This document shows, piece after piece, positions 1-9,066 of a stretch of 64,000 nucleotides of DNA. Source of the stretch: Pelobium manganitolerans. Its GTDB lineage: Bacteria; Bacteroidota; Bacteroidia; Sphingobacteriales; Sphingobacteriaceae. The stretch is from assembly GCF_003609575.1 (NCBI RefSeq), contig NZ_MBTA01000003.1, positions 135,997 through 199,996 of the forward strand, given 5' to 3'. The notes beneath the pieces were generated by a model. The model worked only from the letters and a program-made list of their open reading frames with translations, did no database searches and was not told the origin of the DNA. The position numbers and the translations under genes were made by a program. Positions within the stretch are counted from its first letter, which is position 1. Each line of letters begins with the position of its first letter.

Positions 1-510
1 TCATCGCCGCTTAATTTGTCATTACTTAAAGTTACGCTGGCGTTTGTGTTGCCGTCGTAAATTTTGTTTGTTGCATTAGCGGTAACGGTTAAAGCCTTGG
101 CAGTGATACTAGCGTTTGCAGTTGCCGAAGTGTTAAAAGTATAATTCGCCGCATCTGCTCCGCTGATGCTGATGCCACTCACGGAAACGGTTTTAGCCGT
201 TCCCACGTTTTTATCGGCAAAAGTTGCCGATGTATAAGCCGTGGTAACTTCATCGCCGCTTAATTTGTCATTACTTAAAGTTACGGTAGCGTCTGTATTG
301 CCGTCGTAAACTTTATCACTTGCACTAGCCGTGACGGTTAAGGTTTTAGGAGTAATGGTTCCTATATTGGCCGATGCGGTATTTGCAGCTAACTCATAAT
401 TGCCCGCATCTGCTCCGTTAAGGCTTAAACCGCTCACGTTTACCGCTTTGCTGATGCCCACATTTTTATCATCATACGTCCCGTTGGCAGGATTGTTTAA
501 AGAAACTATA
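1..510 (-). repeat. Tandem YDG-type coding repeats, 249-bp period
   Basis: The segment starting at base 1 recurs at base 250; the first 36 bases are identical, giving a period of 249 bp or 83 codons. A third, more diverged unit covers roughly 345-630. Each unit encodes a YDGNT motif, VTLSNDKLSGDE, a DKNVG motif and a GADAxNY motif, which is the pattern of the YDG domain found in bacterial surface proteins. The array continues past the left edge, so the copy number is unknown. Confidence 0.85.
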
Positions 511-3500
511 TCAGAACCCACAACGCCGACTAGTTGATAGTTTGCAGCGGTTAAGCTCGCGGTGTTTTCGGCATTGTAAGTTTTACTTACTGTCCCCTGC
601 AAGCTCACGGCTAACTGTTTTTTACTAACGGTAAGTGTTTGCGTTTGGTCGCTGGCCGGGGTAAAGCTATCGTTACCGGCCTGGCTTGCGGTAATTGTGG
701 CCGTTCCGGCACCAACAATATGAATTTTTCCGGCAACAATGCTTGCTACGGCGGTATTGCTCGAGCTATAACTTATTTCCAAGTCTGAATTGGTTGTTGC
801 GCCCGGAGCAAAATCTGCATCACCATAAGTTTTTGATGGTAATGCCGCAAAAGTTATTGTTTGCGGTCCTTTAGGCGTGGCGCTCAGTTCTGTGCTGTAA
901 CCACTCTCATTACCGGCGGCATCTATTGCCGTAATGCGGTAATAATAGGTAGTGCCATTAGTTAAACTGCTATGTGTAAAAGTGTTAGTTGGTTTCGTAA
1001 GCGTTTGCAACAGCGTGGTAGGGTTTTGTGAGGTGCCCACATATACTTTGTAGCTTGCCAAATCTGTTTCGCTGTTGGCGGTCCAATTCAGTTCAACTTT
1101 TTTATCGCCAGCGCTTAAGGCAAAGCCGGCTGGTTGCGCTGGGGCAATTCCGTCTATCACTAAAGCCTTGTTTTTTGCTAAAGAGCCTGTTGCGCCGGGC
1201 GCAGCTAAAGTTAAAGTGGCGTTATTGCCTGCAGCATCCCGGATGCTTCCACCGTTTAAAGCTAACGCGGTAGTACTTAGGTAATCTAAATCGGCGCTGC
1301 TGTGGCCGGCTTTAACGGTATAAGTAAAGGTTAAAGTGTTGGTGCCACTACCAGAAGTGTAATCAATTACAGCATCGTTATTCCCAGTTTCTAAAGTAAG
1401 CTGTGGCGTGCCCGTTACAACAACACTTTTGTCAAATGAAAGCGTTAAGTAAATATCATCGCCTATTTTGTATGTGCCGTTTGGAGCGGTAGCTGTTACG
1501 TTGGATATGGAAGGAATAATTCCGTCGACCAATACGCTTTCAGTACTCGCCACGTGTTGCAAATTTAGCAAGGCCGCGTTAGAAGCATTGTCTTTAATGC
1601 CGCCGCCATTCAAATCTAAGGTGCTGCCAAGGGTAATTCCGTCTGTATCCGAATCGCCGTTTTGTACCGAATATTTGAAAACTAAAGTTTGGCTTTCGCT
1701 ACCCGATGTATAATCGGCGTAAGCCTGAGTGCTTCCGATAGTTATTGGCAATCTGGGTGTGCCTGCGACAGTTACATCGGCATTAAAAGTTACCTTGAAA
1801 CTTAGTTCGCTTCCTGCTTTATAAGTTCCGTTATCCGGAACGCTTACGCTCGTGATAACAGTTGGCGTTGTCTGAACTTCAAAAGCACCTAAATCTACCA
1901 CGCCATTATTAGCAAATTGATAAACACGTGCGTTTCCTGCTAAATCTTTAGTGTTTGCATCTAAACCGGTTACGAAAGCATTATCGCCGGCGTTTAAAGC
2001 CGGACTGGCTAGTTCTAAGGTATAATCTCCAGCTTCTGGATTGTTAAATAGAGGATTTACATTAAGAACGCCGGTTCCGCTATAACCACCCTGTACAATG
2101 CTGTTGCTTACCGTAGCTGTATTAAAACCTAAAGCATTGGTGCCGTTGTTACCCCAAATGATGCTGTTTTTTATTGTCGCAGTTCCTCCGTCTATTTGTA
2201 CGCTTGCTTGTGCAGTATTATTTTTATTGTTGGCTACAGTGATGTTGATGAACGTTGGATTAGAAGTGGCATTGTAAATACCGCCGCCTCGGTACGTTTG
2301 CACCGTACCGTTGTGGTGGATAACGGAATTTTCAAACTTTGCGCCCGAATTAAAATTGGCTATTCCTGCACCGTCTAAACTGGCATAGTTGTTTTTTACG
2401 TTAAGATAAGCAAAAGCAGGGCTAGATGTATGGTTGTAAACGCCTCCGCCAGAGTTTTGTTTAAAAGTATATCCGCCAACCAAAATATCTGCTCCGCCTG
2501 TCGCGTTGCCGCCAATTATCGTAAAACCATTTAAAACGGCAGATCCTGCATCGCCGGAGCTTGTCACCACGTGATAAGCGTTATCTCCGTTTATGGTACC
2601 ATCGCTATCATCGTTGTTGTCAATATCTCCGCTCAAGATACTGGCGTTTGTGCTAAGGCTAAGGTCTCTTTGTGCTAAAGTACTTTCGGTGCCGACAAAG
2701 CCACCATAAATCTTCACGTCTTTTACCAGCAAAAAGCTGTTGAGCCTGCCTTTGTCGGTTCCAAAATTAACGCCGTCTTCGGGGCTGTATTTTGGTGTGT
2801 ATTTGCCGCCGGCTACCCAAATTTCTTTGATGATGTTATTAGCGCGGGCAAACTCTAAAGCATCGGCAAATTCGGCAATGGCATTGGTCCAGCTGTTGCC
2901 TGTTCCGTTGCCGCCGGCTACTGCTTTTTTAACGTATAAAACGCCATTACTTACGGTAAGTATAAAGGCTTTTTCAAAGGTCAGCCCGCCATTATCGGCA
3001 ACTTTAATGCGGATTTGGTAGCTGTTTTTAACCGAATAATCGGGGGCGTTGTTAATTTTTAATTCGTTGCCCGTAATGGTGAATGCCCCATTATCTGCAT
3101 CGCCCGCGCCAGTTGCCAAGCTGTAAGTAAAACTGCCGCCTTCGGCATCCGTAGCGGTTAATGTGCTTACGATGGCATTGGCACTTATCGTTCCGTTTAT
3201 GAATGTAGTGCCTAGCGCAATGTTGCTAGGTGCCGAGTTAACCACGGTTTTAAATTTCCAGGTGGTGGCATTGCTAATACCGGCGTAAGCGTTATCACTC
3301 ATATCCAAAACAGCGCCTGCATCTGCCTGCACATAAAGTTCTGTAGAGTTGGGCAAATCGGCCGGTAGTGGTATCGTTAGCTTTTTGTCATCAATAGTGA
3401 CGCTTGAAGATGTTACGGCTATTTGTTGCACCATAGCGTTATCTGCCACTTTTTTAATGATGAAATTGCCGGTGCCGGTTTTTATTTTTTCGCTAAAAGT

Positions 3501-5723
3501 TATAACCAAGTTGCTGTTGGTGGCAATATCTGTTGCGTTATTTGCCGGACTGTAGCTGGCAACCGTTGGCGGGTTAGGATCGCTAACAGTTATGTTGAAC
3601 GATTGCTCCACAGTGTTGGTGCCATCACTTAGCTGTATTTTAACCGGATGTACGCCTACATCTTCATGGCTTGGTGTGCCAGATAGTACGGCGCCGGTTT
3701 GTATACGATAGGTTTGATTCCCGCTTCCATAAACCAAAGCCCCGCCTGGGGTTAAAGTCATGCCCCAAGCAGAAGTTTTGCTTGCCACTGTTTCATAGCT
3801 TGAGAGGTCTGGGGTGTATTTGCGAATGCCTCCATCTCCATTCATTAGGCTTAAATAAATGTAGCCTTGAGCGTCAATTTTAACGTCAGAAGGATAGTTA
3901 GATATTTTGCTGTTGTCTAATGCAGCAGTAAGAGTTGAGCCGTCCCATTTGAGAAGCGCTCGATTATTATAGTTAGCTATGTACAAATTTCCAGAAGCGT
4001 CAAAACCTAATCCGAAGATGCCATAAAGTAGAGAGTTAGAAATATAGTCCGATGCTTGGTTGTTGCTAAGGTTTATTTTAACAACTTTACCTGAATTATA
4101 CAAAGTAGCATATAAATAACCTCCACGCTCCACCATGGCTAAAACATCTGCGCCGGTGTAAACATCGGTTTCACCCAATTCGGGATGGTTTATATCTATT
4201 TTTGTGATTTTACCACTTTCGTCCCCAGCATAATAGCTTATATAAAGATAGTTTCCTACTATAAGCAAACCGAAGTTCGAACCATAAGAGGTTGTTGACT
4301 TGGTGGCGAAGTCCGTTTTCGTTCCATCTTGACTAATTTTGTATATTTTAGAACCATCTAGTTCCGCCACATATACGTTACCATCTGCATCTCCGGCAAC
4401 GCCACCGGGATTTGAAATAGGACTTCCAAATGCAGTAGCCTCATTCTGCCCGGTGGCCGAGAAATTAAGCCAAGAAGGTTTGGTTATAGCTGTAATAGTA
4501 AGTGCATCATTTTCTGCATCCTGCGCGCTAATGCCGTATGTGTAGGCTACGTTTTCTGTTGCGGTAGTTATAGCTGTAGAGGTAAAAGTTGGCGCATCAT
4601 TTACCGCAGTAATGCTAACTGTTTTGGTAACTGTTGAGCTGTTGGCGGTGCCGTCGTTTATTACAAAAGAAATGGTACGGTTTGCATTATTTGGATTGTC
4701 TGATACGTTATTGTATTTTACTGCCCGCAAGGCTGCCTGCCACTGTGCTGTGGTTGCGGTGTTGCCGGAAGAGCTTAAATTAAGTACGCCAGTTCCGCCG
4801 TAAAAAGCAGCTGTGATATTGCCCATGGTACTGCCGTCATTGGTAAATGACAGTACATCCTGTCCGGTCTGGAAACCGCCTGTAATGCTTACCGTTGCCG
4901 AAGCTAAAGTGCTATTATCTGCATCTGTTACCGTAATGCCGTTATCTATGGCAATGGCTGTGCCTTCTGTAAAGGCGGTAGTGCCGGCGCTGGTGGTTAG
5001 GGTTGGGGGGGTGTTTGAAGGACTTACTCTGAAGTTCTTTGCAGTCAAGTTATCTATATATAATGCTGATAGTTGATTGGCTGTGTTGGGCGTTATTCTA
5101 AATTCATCTATTCCTATAAAGTTTCCGTTATCCGGTAGCGTGATATTCTTACTCCAGTTTCCGCCATTTCCAAAGCTGGAGAATGAGGGGACATTATAAA
5201 CCGCTCCTATAACTGCTACACCGTTTTTGTAACCCGTAATGGTAAACAGCGTGTTGTTGCTTATTACGTCATAGGACAAGTCAAGACTTTTTAAGTCAAA
5301 AATTTTACCGTCGTTCGACCTAAAACTCAGCGAAGTTATGGTTTGAGTTCCGCCTTCAAGCGCCAGATAGATAAATCCTCCGTCAGACCCTGCTCCCCAA
5401 TTTTCCCCCGCCATAACAAACACATCGTTACCGCTAGTTGTGTAGCCTTTAACATCCCACCCAGAACAACCGATGTTAGTCGCGATGATTCCGTTAGATG
5501 CATTATTTGATCGGGCATATTCTAAGTAAGCTCCAGGAGCCAAATCGTCAAATAGTGTTGCCTCGTCTGGCGTGGTTTGACAAGGGATTCCAATAGACGA
5601 AAAGAATACTTTTAATGCGTCCTTGCCCTCATCAAAAGCAAAAACGTTTAGATGTTGAACGTAGAAAAATAGAATGAATAATACCGTACGTTTGATATTT
5701 AAGACGCGTAATGTTTTAAGCAT
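1..5723 (-). CDS. Giant secreted mosaic adhesin / cell-surface protein (3' end outside window)
   Basis: The frame is open from an ATG at 5723-5721 to the left edge, about 1,907 codons, with no stop seen on reading it through. Residues 1-29 form a signal peptide (basic start, hydrophobic core, ending VFA). Next come an uncharacterised beta-rich domain (about 30-230), a VCBS/cadherin-like domain (235-385, ending in an AVNDAPTF motif), an Ig-like segment leading into an NHL-type beta-propeller (385-710), a Big_5-like Ig domain (717-825, NNATDIATNSNLVITFSE), a cadherin-like domain (829-925), a right-handed beta-helix with anchor-like features (927-1260), two related Ig-like domains (1285-1520), an FN3 domain (1525-1618), an MBG-type domain and YDG-type repeats to the edge. 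Families with this make-up are exported and usually end in a type IX secretion or gliding-motility C-terminal signal, which would lie outside this window. Function is inferred as adhesion or surface display. Domain limits are approximate. Confidence 0.8.
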   Translation of the reverse strand, partial: MLKTLRVLNIKRTVLFILFFYVQHLNVFAFDEGKDALKVFFSSIGIPCQTTPDEATLFDDLAPGAYLEYARSNNASNGIIATNIGCSGWDVKGYTTSGNDVFVMAGENWGAGSDGGFIYLALEGGTQTITSLSFRSNDGKIFDLKSLDLSYDVISNNTLFTITGYKNGVAVIGAVYNVPSFSSFGNGGNWSKNITLPDNGNFIGIDEFRITPNTANQLSALYIDNLTAKNFRVSPSNTPPTLTTSAGTTAFTEGTAIAIDNGITVTDADNSTLASATVSITGGFQTGQDVLSFTNDGSTMGNITAAFYGGTGVLNLSSSGNTATTAQWQAALRAVKYNNVSDNPNNANRTISFVINDGTANSSTVTKTVSITAVNDAPTFTSTAITTATENVAYTYGISAQDAENDALTITAITKPSWLNFSATGQNEATAFGSPISNPGGVAGDADGNVYVAELDGSKIYKISQDGTKTDFATKSTTSYGSNFGLLIVGNYLYISYYAGDESGKITKIDINHPELGETDVYTGADVLAMVERGGYLYATLYNSGKVVKINLSNNQASDYISNSLLYGIFGLGFDASGNLYIANYNNRALLKWDGSTLTAALDNSKISNYPSDVKIDAQGYIYLSLMNGDGGIRKYTPDLSSYETVASKTSAWGMTLTPGGALVYGSGNQTYRIQTGAVLSGTPSHEDVGVHPVKIQLSDGTNTVEQSFNITVSDPNPPTVASYSPANNATDIATNSNLVITFSEKIKTGTGNFIIKKVADNAMVQQIAVTSSSVTIDDKKLTIPLPADLPNSTELYVQADAGAVLDMSDNAYAGISNATTWKFKTVVNSAPSNIALGTTFINGTISANAIVSTLTATDAEGGSFTYSLATGAGDADNGAFTITGNELKINNAPDYSVKNSYQIRIKVADNGGLTFEKAFILTVSNGVLYVKKAVAGGNGTGNSWTNAIAEFADALEFARANNIIKEIWVAGGKYTPKYSPEDGVNFGTDKGRLNSFLLVKDVKIYGGFVGTESTLAQRDLSLSTNASILSGDIDNNDDSDGTINGDNAYHVVTSSGDAGSAVLNGFTIIGGNATGGADILVGGYTFKQNSGGGVYNHTSSPAFAYLNVKNNYASLDGAGIANFNSGAKFENSVIHHNGTVQTYRGGGIYNATSNPTFINITVANNKNNTAQASVQIDGGTATIKNSIIWGNNGTNALGFNTATVSNSIVQGGYSGTGVLNVNPLFNNPEAGDYTLELASPALNAGDNAFVTGLDANTKDLAGNARVYQFANNGVVDLGAFEVQTTPTVITSVSVPDNGTYKAGSELSFKVTFNADVTVAGTPRLPITIGSTQAYADYTSGSESQTLVFKYSVQNGDSDTDGITLGSTLDLNGGGIKDNASNAALLNLQHVASTESVLVDGIIPSISNVTATAPNGTYKIGDDIYLTLSFDKSVVVTGTPQLTLETGNNDAVIDYTSGSGTNTLTFTYTVKAGHSSADLDYLSTTALALNGGSIRDAAGNNATLTLAAPGATGSLAKNKALVIDGIAPAQPAGFALSAGDKKVELNWTANSETDLASYKVYVGTSQNPTTLLQTLTKPTNTFTHSSLTNGTTYYYRITAIDAAGNESGYSTELSATPKGPQTITFAALPSKTYGDADFAPGATTNSDLEISYSSSNTAVASIVAGKIHIVGAGTATITASQAGNDSFTPASDQTQTLTVSKKQLAVSLQGTVSKTYNAENTASLTAANYQLVGVVGSDIVSLNNPANGTYDDKNVGISKAVNVSGLSLNGADAGNYELAANTASANIGTITPKTLTVTASASDKVYDGNTDATVTLSNDKLSGDEVTTAYTSATFADKNVGTAKTVSVSGISISGADAANYTFNTSATANASITAKALTVTANATNKIYDGNTNASVTLSNDKLSGD

Positions 5724-6056
5724 ATAGGATAATTTGAATATTGAAATTGTATCTTTAGCATGTAGAGTGAAATAATAAAAAAGCAACTAAAACCTTTGGT
5801 CATAGTAGCAAGAACTAGAGTTAAATTGTAGGATTTGAGAATTTGATGAGTGTGATTGTAACATAGAGTTTTGTACGTGCACGCAAAAATCTGGGTTGCA
5901 ATTTTTTTCACAAATTTTCATTTTCAGAGAAAGGCTTTCTACACAGTAGAATATGGAAGATGGCTACAAAGTGTCGGGGGCTTTATGTAGTTTTTTGGCA
6001 CGCATCCTAAACCGCGTAACATCAAGATGTGCTTAAGGCTTTTTAGCCTTATTTTT
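5724..6056. other. Intergenic region between divergent adhesin gene and sucD
   Basis: This gap of about 380 bp separates the adhesin start from sucD. No coding sequence is recognisable in it. At its right end it carries a terminator-like hairpin (6034-6059) and the sucD promoter (6057-6087). No convincing TAnnTTTG promoter was found for the adhesin on the minus strand. Confidence 0.5.
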
Positions 6057-6059
6057 TTT
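6034..6059 (+). terminator. Orphan terminator-like hairpin upstream of sucD
   Basis: A 7-bp perfect stem (TAAGGCT at 6034-6040, AGCCTTA at 6045-6051) with a TTTT loop is followed by eight T residues (6052-6059). That is a canonical intrinsic terminator reading rightwards. No plus-strand gene lies upstream, so it may end an unannotated small RNA or insulate sucD. Its T-tract overlaps the -33 element of the sucD promoter. Confidence 0.6.
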
Positions 6060-6087
6060 GACATTCTTTGCGATTCTGTTAGCTTTG
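6057..6087 (+). promoter_or_regulatory. Bacteroidota-type promoter of sucD
   Basis: TTTG at 6057-6060, a 19-bp spacer and TAGCTTTG at 6080-6087 fit the -33 TTTG / -7 TAnnTTTG promoter of the Bacteroidota primary sigma factor exactly. Transcription should start near 6091, leaving a leader of about 15 nt before the ATG at 6107. Confidence 0.75.
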
Positions 6088-6106
6088 CCTAACATAAAAT
6101 ATAACC

Positions 6107-6979
6107 ATGAGTGTACTTGTAAATAAAGATTCAAAAGTAATAGTTCAGGGTTTCACCGGCAACGAGGGTACTTACCATGCTACCCAGATGATCGAGTACG
6201 GAACCAATGTTGTTGGAGGCGTTACTCCAGGAAAAGGCGGTCAAAGCCACTTGGATAAACCTGTTTTTAACACTGTGCAAGAAGCGGTAGACAAGGCCGG
6301 TGCCAACGTTTCTATTATTTTTGTGCCACCTGCTTTTGCAGCCGATGCCATTATGGAAGCTGCTGCGGCGGGCATCAAGGTTATTGTTTGTATCACCGAG
6401 GGTATCCCAACTAAAGATATGATCCAGGTGAAAGAATATATTGCCGATAAAGACTGCCGTTTAATTGGCCCTAACTGTCCGGGTATCATCACTGCGGATG
6501 AGGCCAAAATCGGTATCATGCCGGGCTTTATCTTCAAAAAGGGTAATGTGGGCGTGGTTTCAAAATCGGGCACTTTAACTTACGAAGCGGTAGACCAAGT
6601 GGTGAAAGCCGGTTTGGGTATTACCACAGCAATCGGTATCGGCGGCGATCCTATTATTGGTACACCTACTAAAGAAGCGGTTGAGCTTTTGATGAACGAT
6701 CCGGAAACGGAAGGAATCATCATGATTGGTGAGATTGGCGGAAGCATGGAAGCGGAAGCTGCAAAATGGATCAAAGAAAACGGAACTAAACCTGTGGTAG
6801 GTTTTATTGCTGGCCAAACTGCGCCTCCGGGACGTAGAATGGGCCATGCCGGTGCAATTGTTGGCGGCGCCGATGATACCGCAGCCGCAAAAATGAAAAT
6901 TATGAGAGAGTGTGGCATTACTGTGGTTGAATCTCCGGCAGAGATTGGCGCAGCAATGGCCGCCTTATTGAAAAAATAA
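6107..6979 (+). CDS. sucD: Succinate--CoA ligase subunit alpha
   Basis: The 290-residue protein matches the usual length of SucD. It forms the TCA-cycle enzyme that interconverts succinyl-CoA and succinate with nucleotide phosphorylation, working with the SucB-type beta subunit in the cytoplasm. The N-terminal half is a CoA-binding Rossmann domain ([13 protein letters not shown] near residue 16, GPNCPGII near 125). The C-terminal half is the ligase domain with the phosphohistidine motif GHAGAIVGG; the histidine is at residue 247, as in the E. coli enzyme. No beta-subunit gene is adjacent, which is common in this group. It has its own promoter and is followed by a strong terminator, so it is probably monocistronic. 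Confidence 0.97.
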   Translation: MSVLVNKDSKVIVQGFTGNEGTYHATQMIEYGTNVVGGVTPGKGGQSHLDKPVFNTVQEAVDKAGANVSIIFVPPAFAADAIMEAAAAGIKVIVCITEGIPTKDMIQVKEYIADKDCRLIGPNCPGIITADEAKIGIMPGFIFKKGNVGVVSKSGTLTYEAVDQVVKAGLGITTAIGIGGDPIIGTPTKEAVELLMNDPETEGIIMIGEIGGSMEAEAAKWIKENGTKPVVGFIAGQTAPPGRRMGHAGAIVGGADDTAAAKMKIMRECGITVVESPAEIGAAMAALLKK

Positions 6980-7006
6980 TAGCGATTAGGCTTTAATAAT
7001 CATACC

Positions 7007-7040
7007 AAAAAAGGTGATGCAAAACGCATCACCTTTTTTG
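7007..7040 (+). terminator. Intrinsic terminator of sucD
   Basis: The stem GGTGATGC (7013-7020) pairs with GCATCACC (7026-7033) around an AAAAC loop, flanked by A- and T-tracts that extend the stem and supply the U-run. Confidence 0.85.
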
Positions 7041-7100
7041 TTTTTATAGACTAGCGATGTTTTTTTGTTAAAGAGTCTGGAGATTCTTTTGCATTTGCAA

Positions 7101-7133
7101 ATCCGTAGAATTGAGCGAAGCGTTTCTACGGAT
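7101..7133. repeat. 10-bp inverted repeat in the convergent gap after sucD
   Basis: ATCCGTAGAA (7101-7110) and TTCTACGGAT (7124-7133) are perfect inverted copies around a 13-nt loop that contains GCGAAGCG. It lies outside any gene and lacks a following T-run, so it looks more like a REP-type dispersed element than a terminator. Copy number elsewhere is unknown. Confidence 0.45.
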
Positions 7134-7203
7134 AGAGATTGCTAACACGTCTGCTAGCCCGCCCTGTTTTTAAATTTTTAATTTTCCCTTTTTAATTTGC
7201 AAG

Positions 7204-7896
7204 CTAAATCACCATCGCATCTTCTTCCCGATCAGATATTTTTAACAAGCTTACCTTCACGCCAGCATCAGCGAAAGCTTTTTTTGCTTGTTCGTGGTTA
7301 ATTTTAATGTAGCCAAAAGTATCGTAATGCATGGCAATTACGTTTTTGCACTTGATAAAATCGGTGGCTATAATGGCATCGGCTACGCCCATGGTAAAAT
7401 TGTCGCCGATAGGCAAAAAAGCATAATCCAGTTTAAACAATTCACCGGTCAACTTCATTTCCTGTGTTAATGCGGTATCGCCCGAGTAGTATAGGGTTTT
7501 TCCTTCGGTTTGGATGATAAAGCCCGCGGCTGTTCCTCCGTAAGTTCCATCGGGCAAAGAATTAGAGTGCGCGGCAAAAACCATCTTAACCGCACCAAAA
7601 TCAAATTTCCAGCTGCCGCCTAAGTTCATGGGGTGGCCGTTTTCTACCCCTTGTTTTTTTAACCACTCCACAATCTCGTGCGAGCTTACCACCGTCGCAT
7701 TGGTGCGTTTGGCTATGTTCACCAAATCGGCAACGTGATCCTCGTGCCCATGGCTTACCAAAATAAAATCACACTCAATTTTATCTACGTCAATGTGTTT
7801 TGCCAGCTCATTAGGGCTTATAAAGGGGTCAAACAAAATTTTATGCTTTCCTGTATCTAACAGAAAACACGACTGGCCAAAATAATTTACTTTCAT
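7204..7896 (-). CDS. UPF0173-family metal-dependent hydrolase (metallo-beta-lactamase fold)
   Basis: The 230-residue protein matches the length and motif order of UPF0173 hydrolases. The metal ligands are visible as SHGHEDH (His49, His51, Asp53, His54), a downstream AAHSN histidine, SGDTAL and MHYDTF. There is no signal peptide, so it is cytoplasmic. The family's physiological substrate is not established. It lies 32 bp downstream of the ybaB-like gene on the same strand, so the two are probably co-transcribed. Confidence 0.88.
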   Translation of the reverse strand: MKVNYFGQSCFLLDTGKHKILFDPFISPNELAKHIDVDKIECDFILVSHGHEDHVADLVNIAKRTNATVVSSHEIVEWLKKQGVENGHPMNLGGSWKFDFGAVKMVFAAHSNSLPDGTYGGTAAGFIIQTEGKTLYYSGDTALTQEMKLTGELFKLDYAFLPIGDNFTMGVADAIIATDFIKCKNVIAMHYDTFGYIKINHEQAKKAFADAGVKVSLLKISDREEDAMVI

Positions 7897-7928
7897 TTTT
7901 CTGATGCTTTTCCTTGATAATTATAGAT

Positions 7929-8246
7929 TTATTTTTTGCCGAATAGGTTGGCTAATCCGCCCATTCCGCCCAGCATTTGGTTGGTCATTGCCGCCATTTC
8001 CGATTGCGAAATGTTATCTGCCTGTTGCAACGCTTTATTTATAGCCACCACTAAAACATCTTCTAAGCCCTCGGCGCCGTTTTCTTTCAAAAAATCTTCA
8101 CTAATGCTAATGCTCTTGATTTCTTTGTTGGCCGTAGCTGTAATTTTTATGGTGCCGCCTTCTGCTTCTTCGGACACGGTGATGCCGTCTAAACGTTTTT
8201 TTACTTCTTGTGCTTTCTGCTGTGCTTCGAATAGTTTATCAAACAT
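7929..8246 (-). CDS. YbaB/EbfC family nucleoid-associated protein
   Basis: At 105 residues this is the usual size of YbaB/EbfC, small dimeric DNA-binding proteins that associate with the nucleoid. Seen are an N-terminal helix rich in Q and K (FEAQQKAQEVKKRLDG), the central beta-sheet (EAEGGTIKITATANKEIKSI), the conserved acidic stretch that follows, and a Gly/Met-rich C-terminus (GGMGGLANLFGKK). In many bacteria ybaB follows dnaX and precedes recR; here it sits apart from both. A -7-like element (TTTATTTG on the minus strand, 8301-8294, one mismatch) lies about 48 bp upstream of the start. Confidence 0.9.
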   Translation of the reverse strand: MFDKLFEAQQKAQEVKKRLDGITVSEEAEGGTIKITATANKEIKSISISEDFLKENGAEGLEDVLVVAINKALQQADNISQSEMAAMTNQMLGGMGGLANLFGKK

Positions 8247-8418
8247 TTTTTAATGGATTTTGATGAAGACCCAAAACTCGGATATGTTTTCTGCAAATAA
8301 AAATCTGCGCCGAAAAAGGGCTGTTTAACAATAATTTGAAGCTTTTGCGGCAAATTTCGCACCAAGCGTTTTAGTGCTTTGGCATAGCTCTTGCCAAAAG
8401 CCTAGTGTAAATTAATTA

Positions 8419-8460
8419 TGAAGCTTCCGATGTTCGGGTAGGGCAACAGCCACGGCTTCA
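8419..8460 (+). ncRNA. Candidate three-stem structured 5' leader
   Basis: Outer arms TGAAGC (8419-8424) and GCTTCA (8455-8460) are perfectly complementary. They enclose two small hairpins, CCGA-TGT-TCGG (8427-8437) and GGC-AACA-GCC. The layout is a compact three-way junction that ends 24 nt before the start codon of the outer-membrane protein gene. It does not match a riboswitch class I can name. It could be a regulatory leader or a chance fold. Confidence 0.3.
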
Positions 8461-8484
8461 TTTGTTAAAACAAAAAATAGTAAA

Positions 8485-9006
8485 ATGAAAAAAAACATTC
8501 TAAAAGGAGTAATGGCAGCAGCTGCTTTAACCTTTATAAGCTTTTCTGGCGCTTTTGCGCAAACTAATGATGTGGACCACCCAACCCGTTTAAGTGTGGG
8601 TGTTGGTATTGGCGTGCCAACTAAAAGTTATATGGGCGACGTGGTGCTTGCACCAGATTTAAGAGTGCAACACGATTTGAGCAACCGTACCTCATTAACT
8701 TTAACTACCGGTTATTATGGTTTTGTTGGTGGCCCTGATGGTAACTCACAAAGTGATTTAATTCCGCTAAAGGCCGGTGCCAAATTTTTCTTCGGCAACA
8801 CATTTTATGTACAGCCAGAAGTAGGCGCAGCCTTTGGAACCAGAGACGGTGCCGGTACCGCATTTGCTTGGGCTCCAAGTTTGGGTTATGCCAATAACAA
8901 ATGGGATTTAGCCCTACGTTACGAAGGTTTTGAGTATAAAAATGATGTTAGCAACGGTATGGTTGCTGTACGTTTGGCCTATGCTTTTAAAAGACCGGGT
9001 AAATAA
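8485..9006 (+). CDS. Small outer-membrane beta-barrel protein
   Basis: The 173-residue protein has a clear signal peptide (MKKNILKGVMAAAALTF, cleavage after AFA near residue 25). The rest is built of alternating amphipathic strands typical of 8-stranded OmpA/OmpX-like porin-fold proteins (LSVGVGIGV, SLTLTTGYYGFVG, AGAKFFFGNTFYVQPEVGAA, WDLALRYEGFEY). It ends in MVAVRLAYAFKRPGK, a beta-signal-like strand. It should sit in the outer membrane; the exact role is unknown. It stands alone between a possible structured leader and a shared terminator. Confidence 0.75.
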   Translation: MKKNILKGVMAAAALTFISFSGAFAQTNDVDHPTRLSVGVGIGVPTKSYMGDVVLAPDLRVQHDLSNRTSLTLTTGYYGFVGGPDGNSQSDLIPLKAGAKFFFGNTFYVQPEVGAAFGTRDGAGTAFAWAPSLGYANNKWDLALRYEGFEYKNDVSNGMVAVRLAYAFKRPGK

Positions 9007-9025
9007 CCTTCCATCTTATCTATGA

Positions 9026-9066
9026 AAAACAAACAAAGCCGCTTTTTTAGCGGCTTTTGTTTTTAA
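9026..9066. terminator. Bidirectional terminator between convergent genes
   Basis: GCCGCT (9038-9043) pairs with AGCGGC (9049-9054) around a TTTTT loop. The core is extended by A/C-rich and T/G-rich flanks that give U-runs in both directions. It serves the outer-membrane protein gene on the plus strand and overlaps the stop of the convergent hypothetical gene. Confidence 0.8.

Noticed and set aside
1-630. The regularly spaced repeats as a CRISPR array
   Set aside because: The repeats are 249 bp, in frame, encode a known domain and lack short unique spacers.
5724-6056. tRNA or rRNA genes in the long intergenic gaps (here, 19878-20262, 42650-43048)
   Set aside because: No cloverleaf or conserved rRNA segments were seen on either strand on reading these gaps.
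6575-6847. Antisense reading frames inside sucD
   Set aside because: They lie opposite a clearly assigned gene and are low-complexity shadow translations with no promoter or homology signal.
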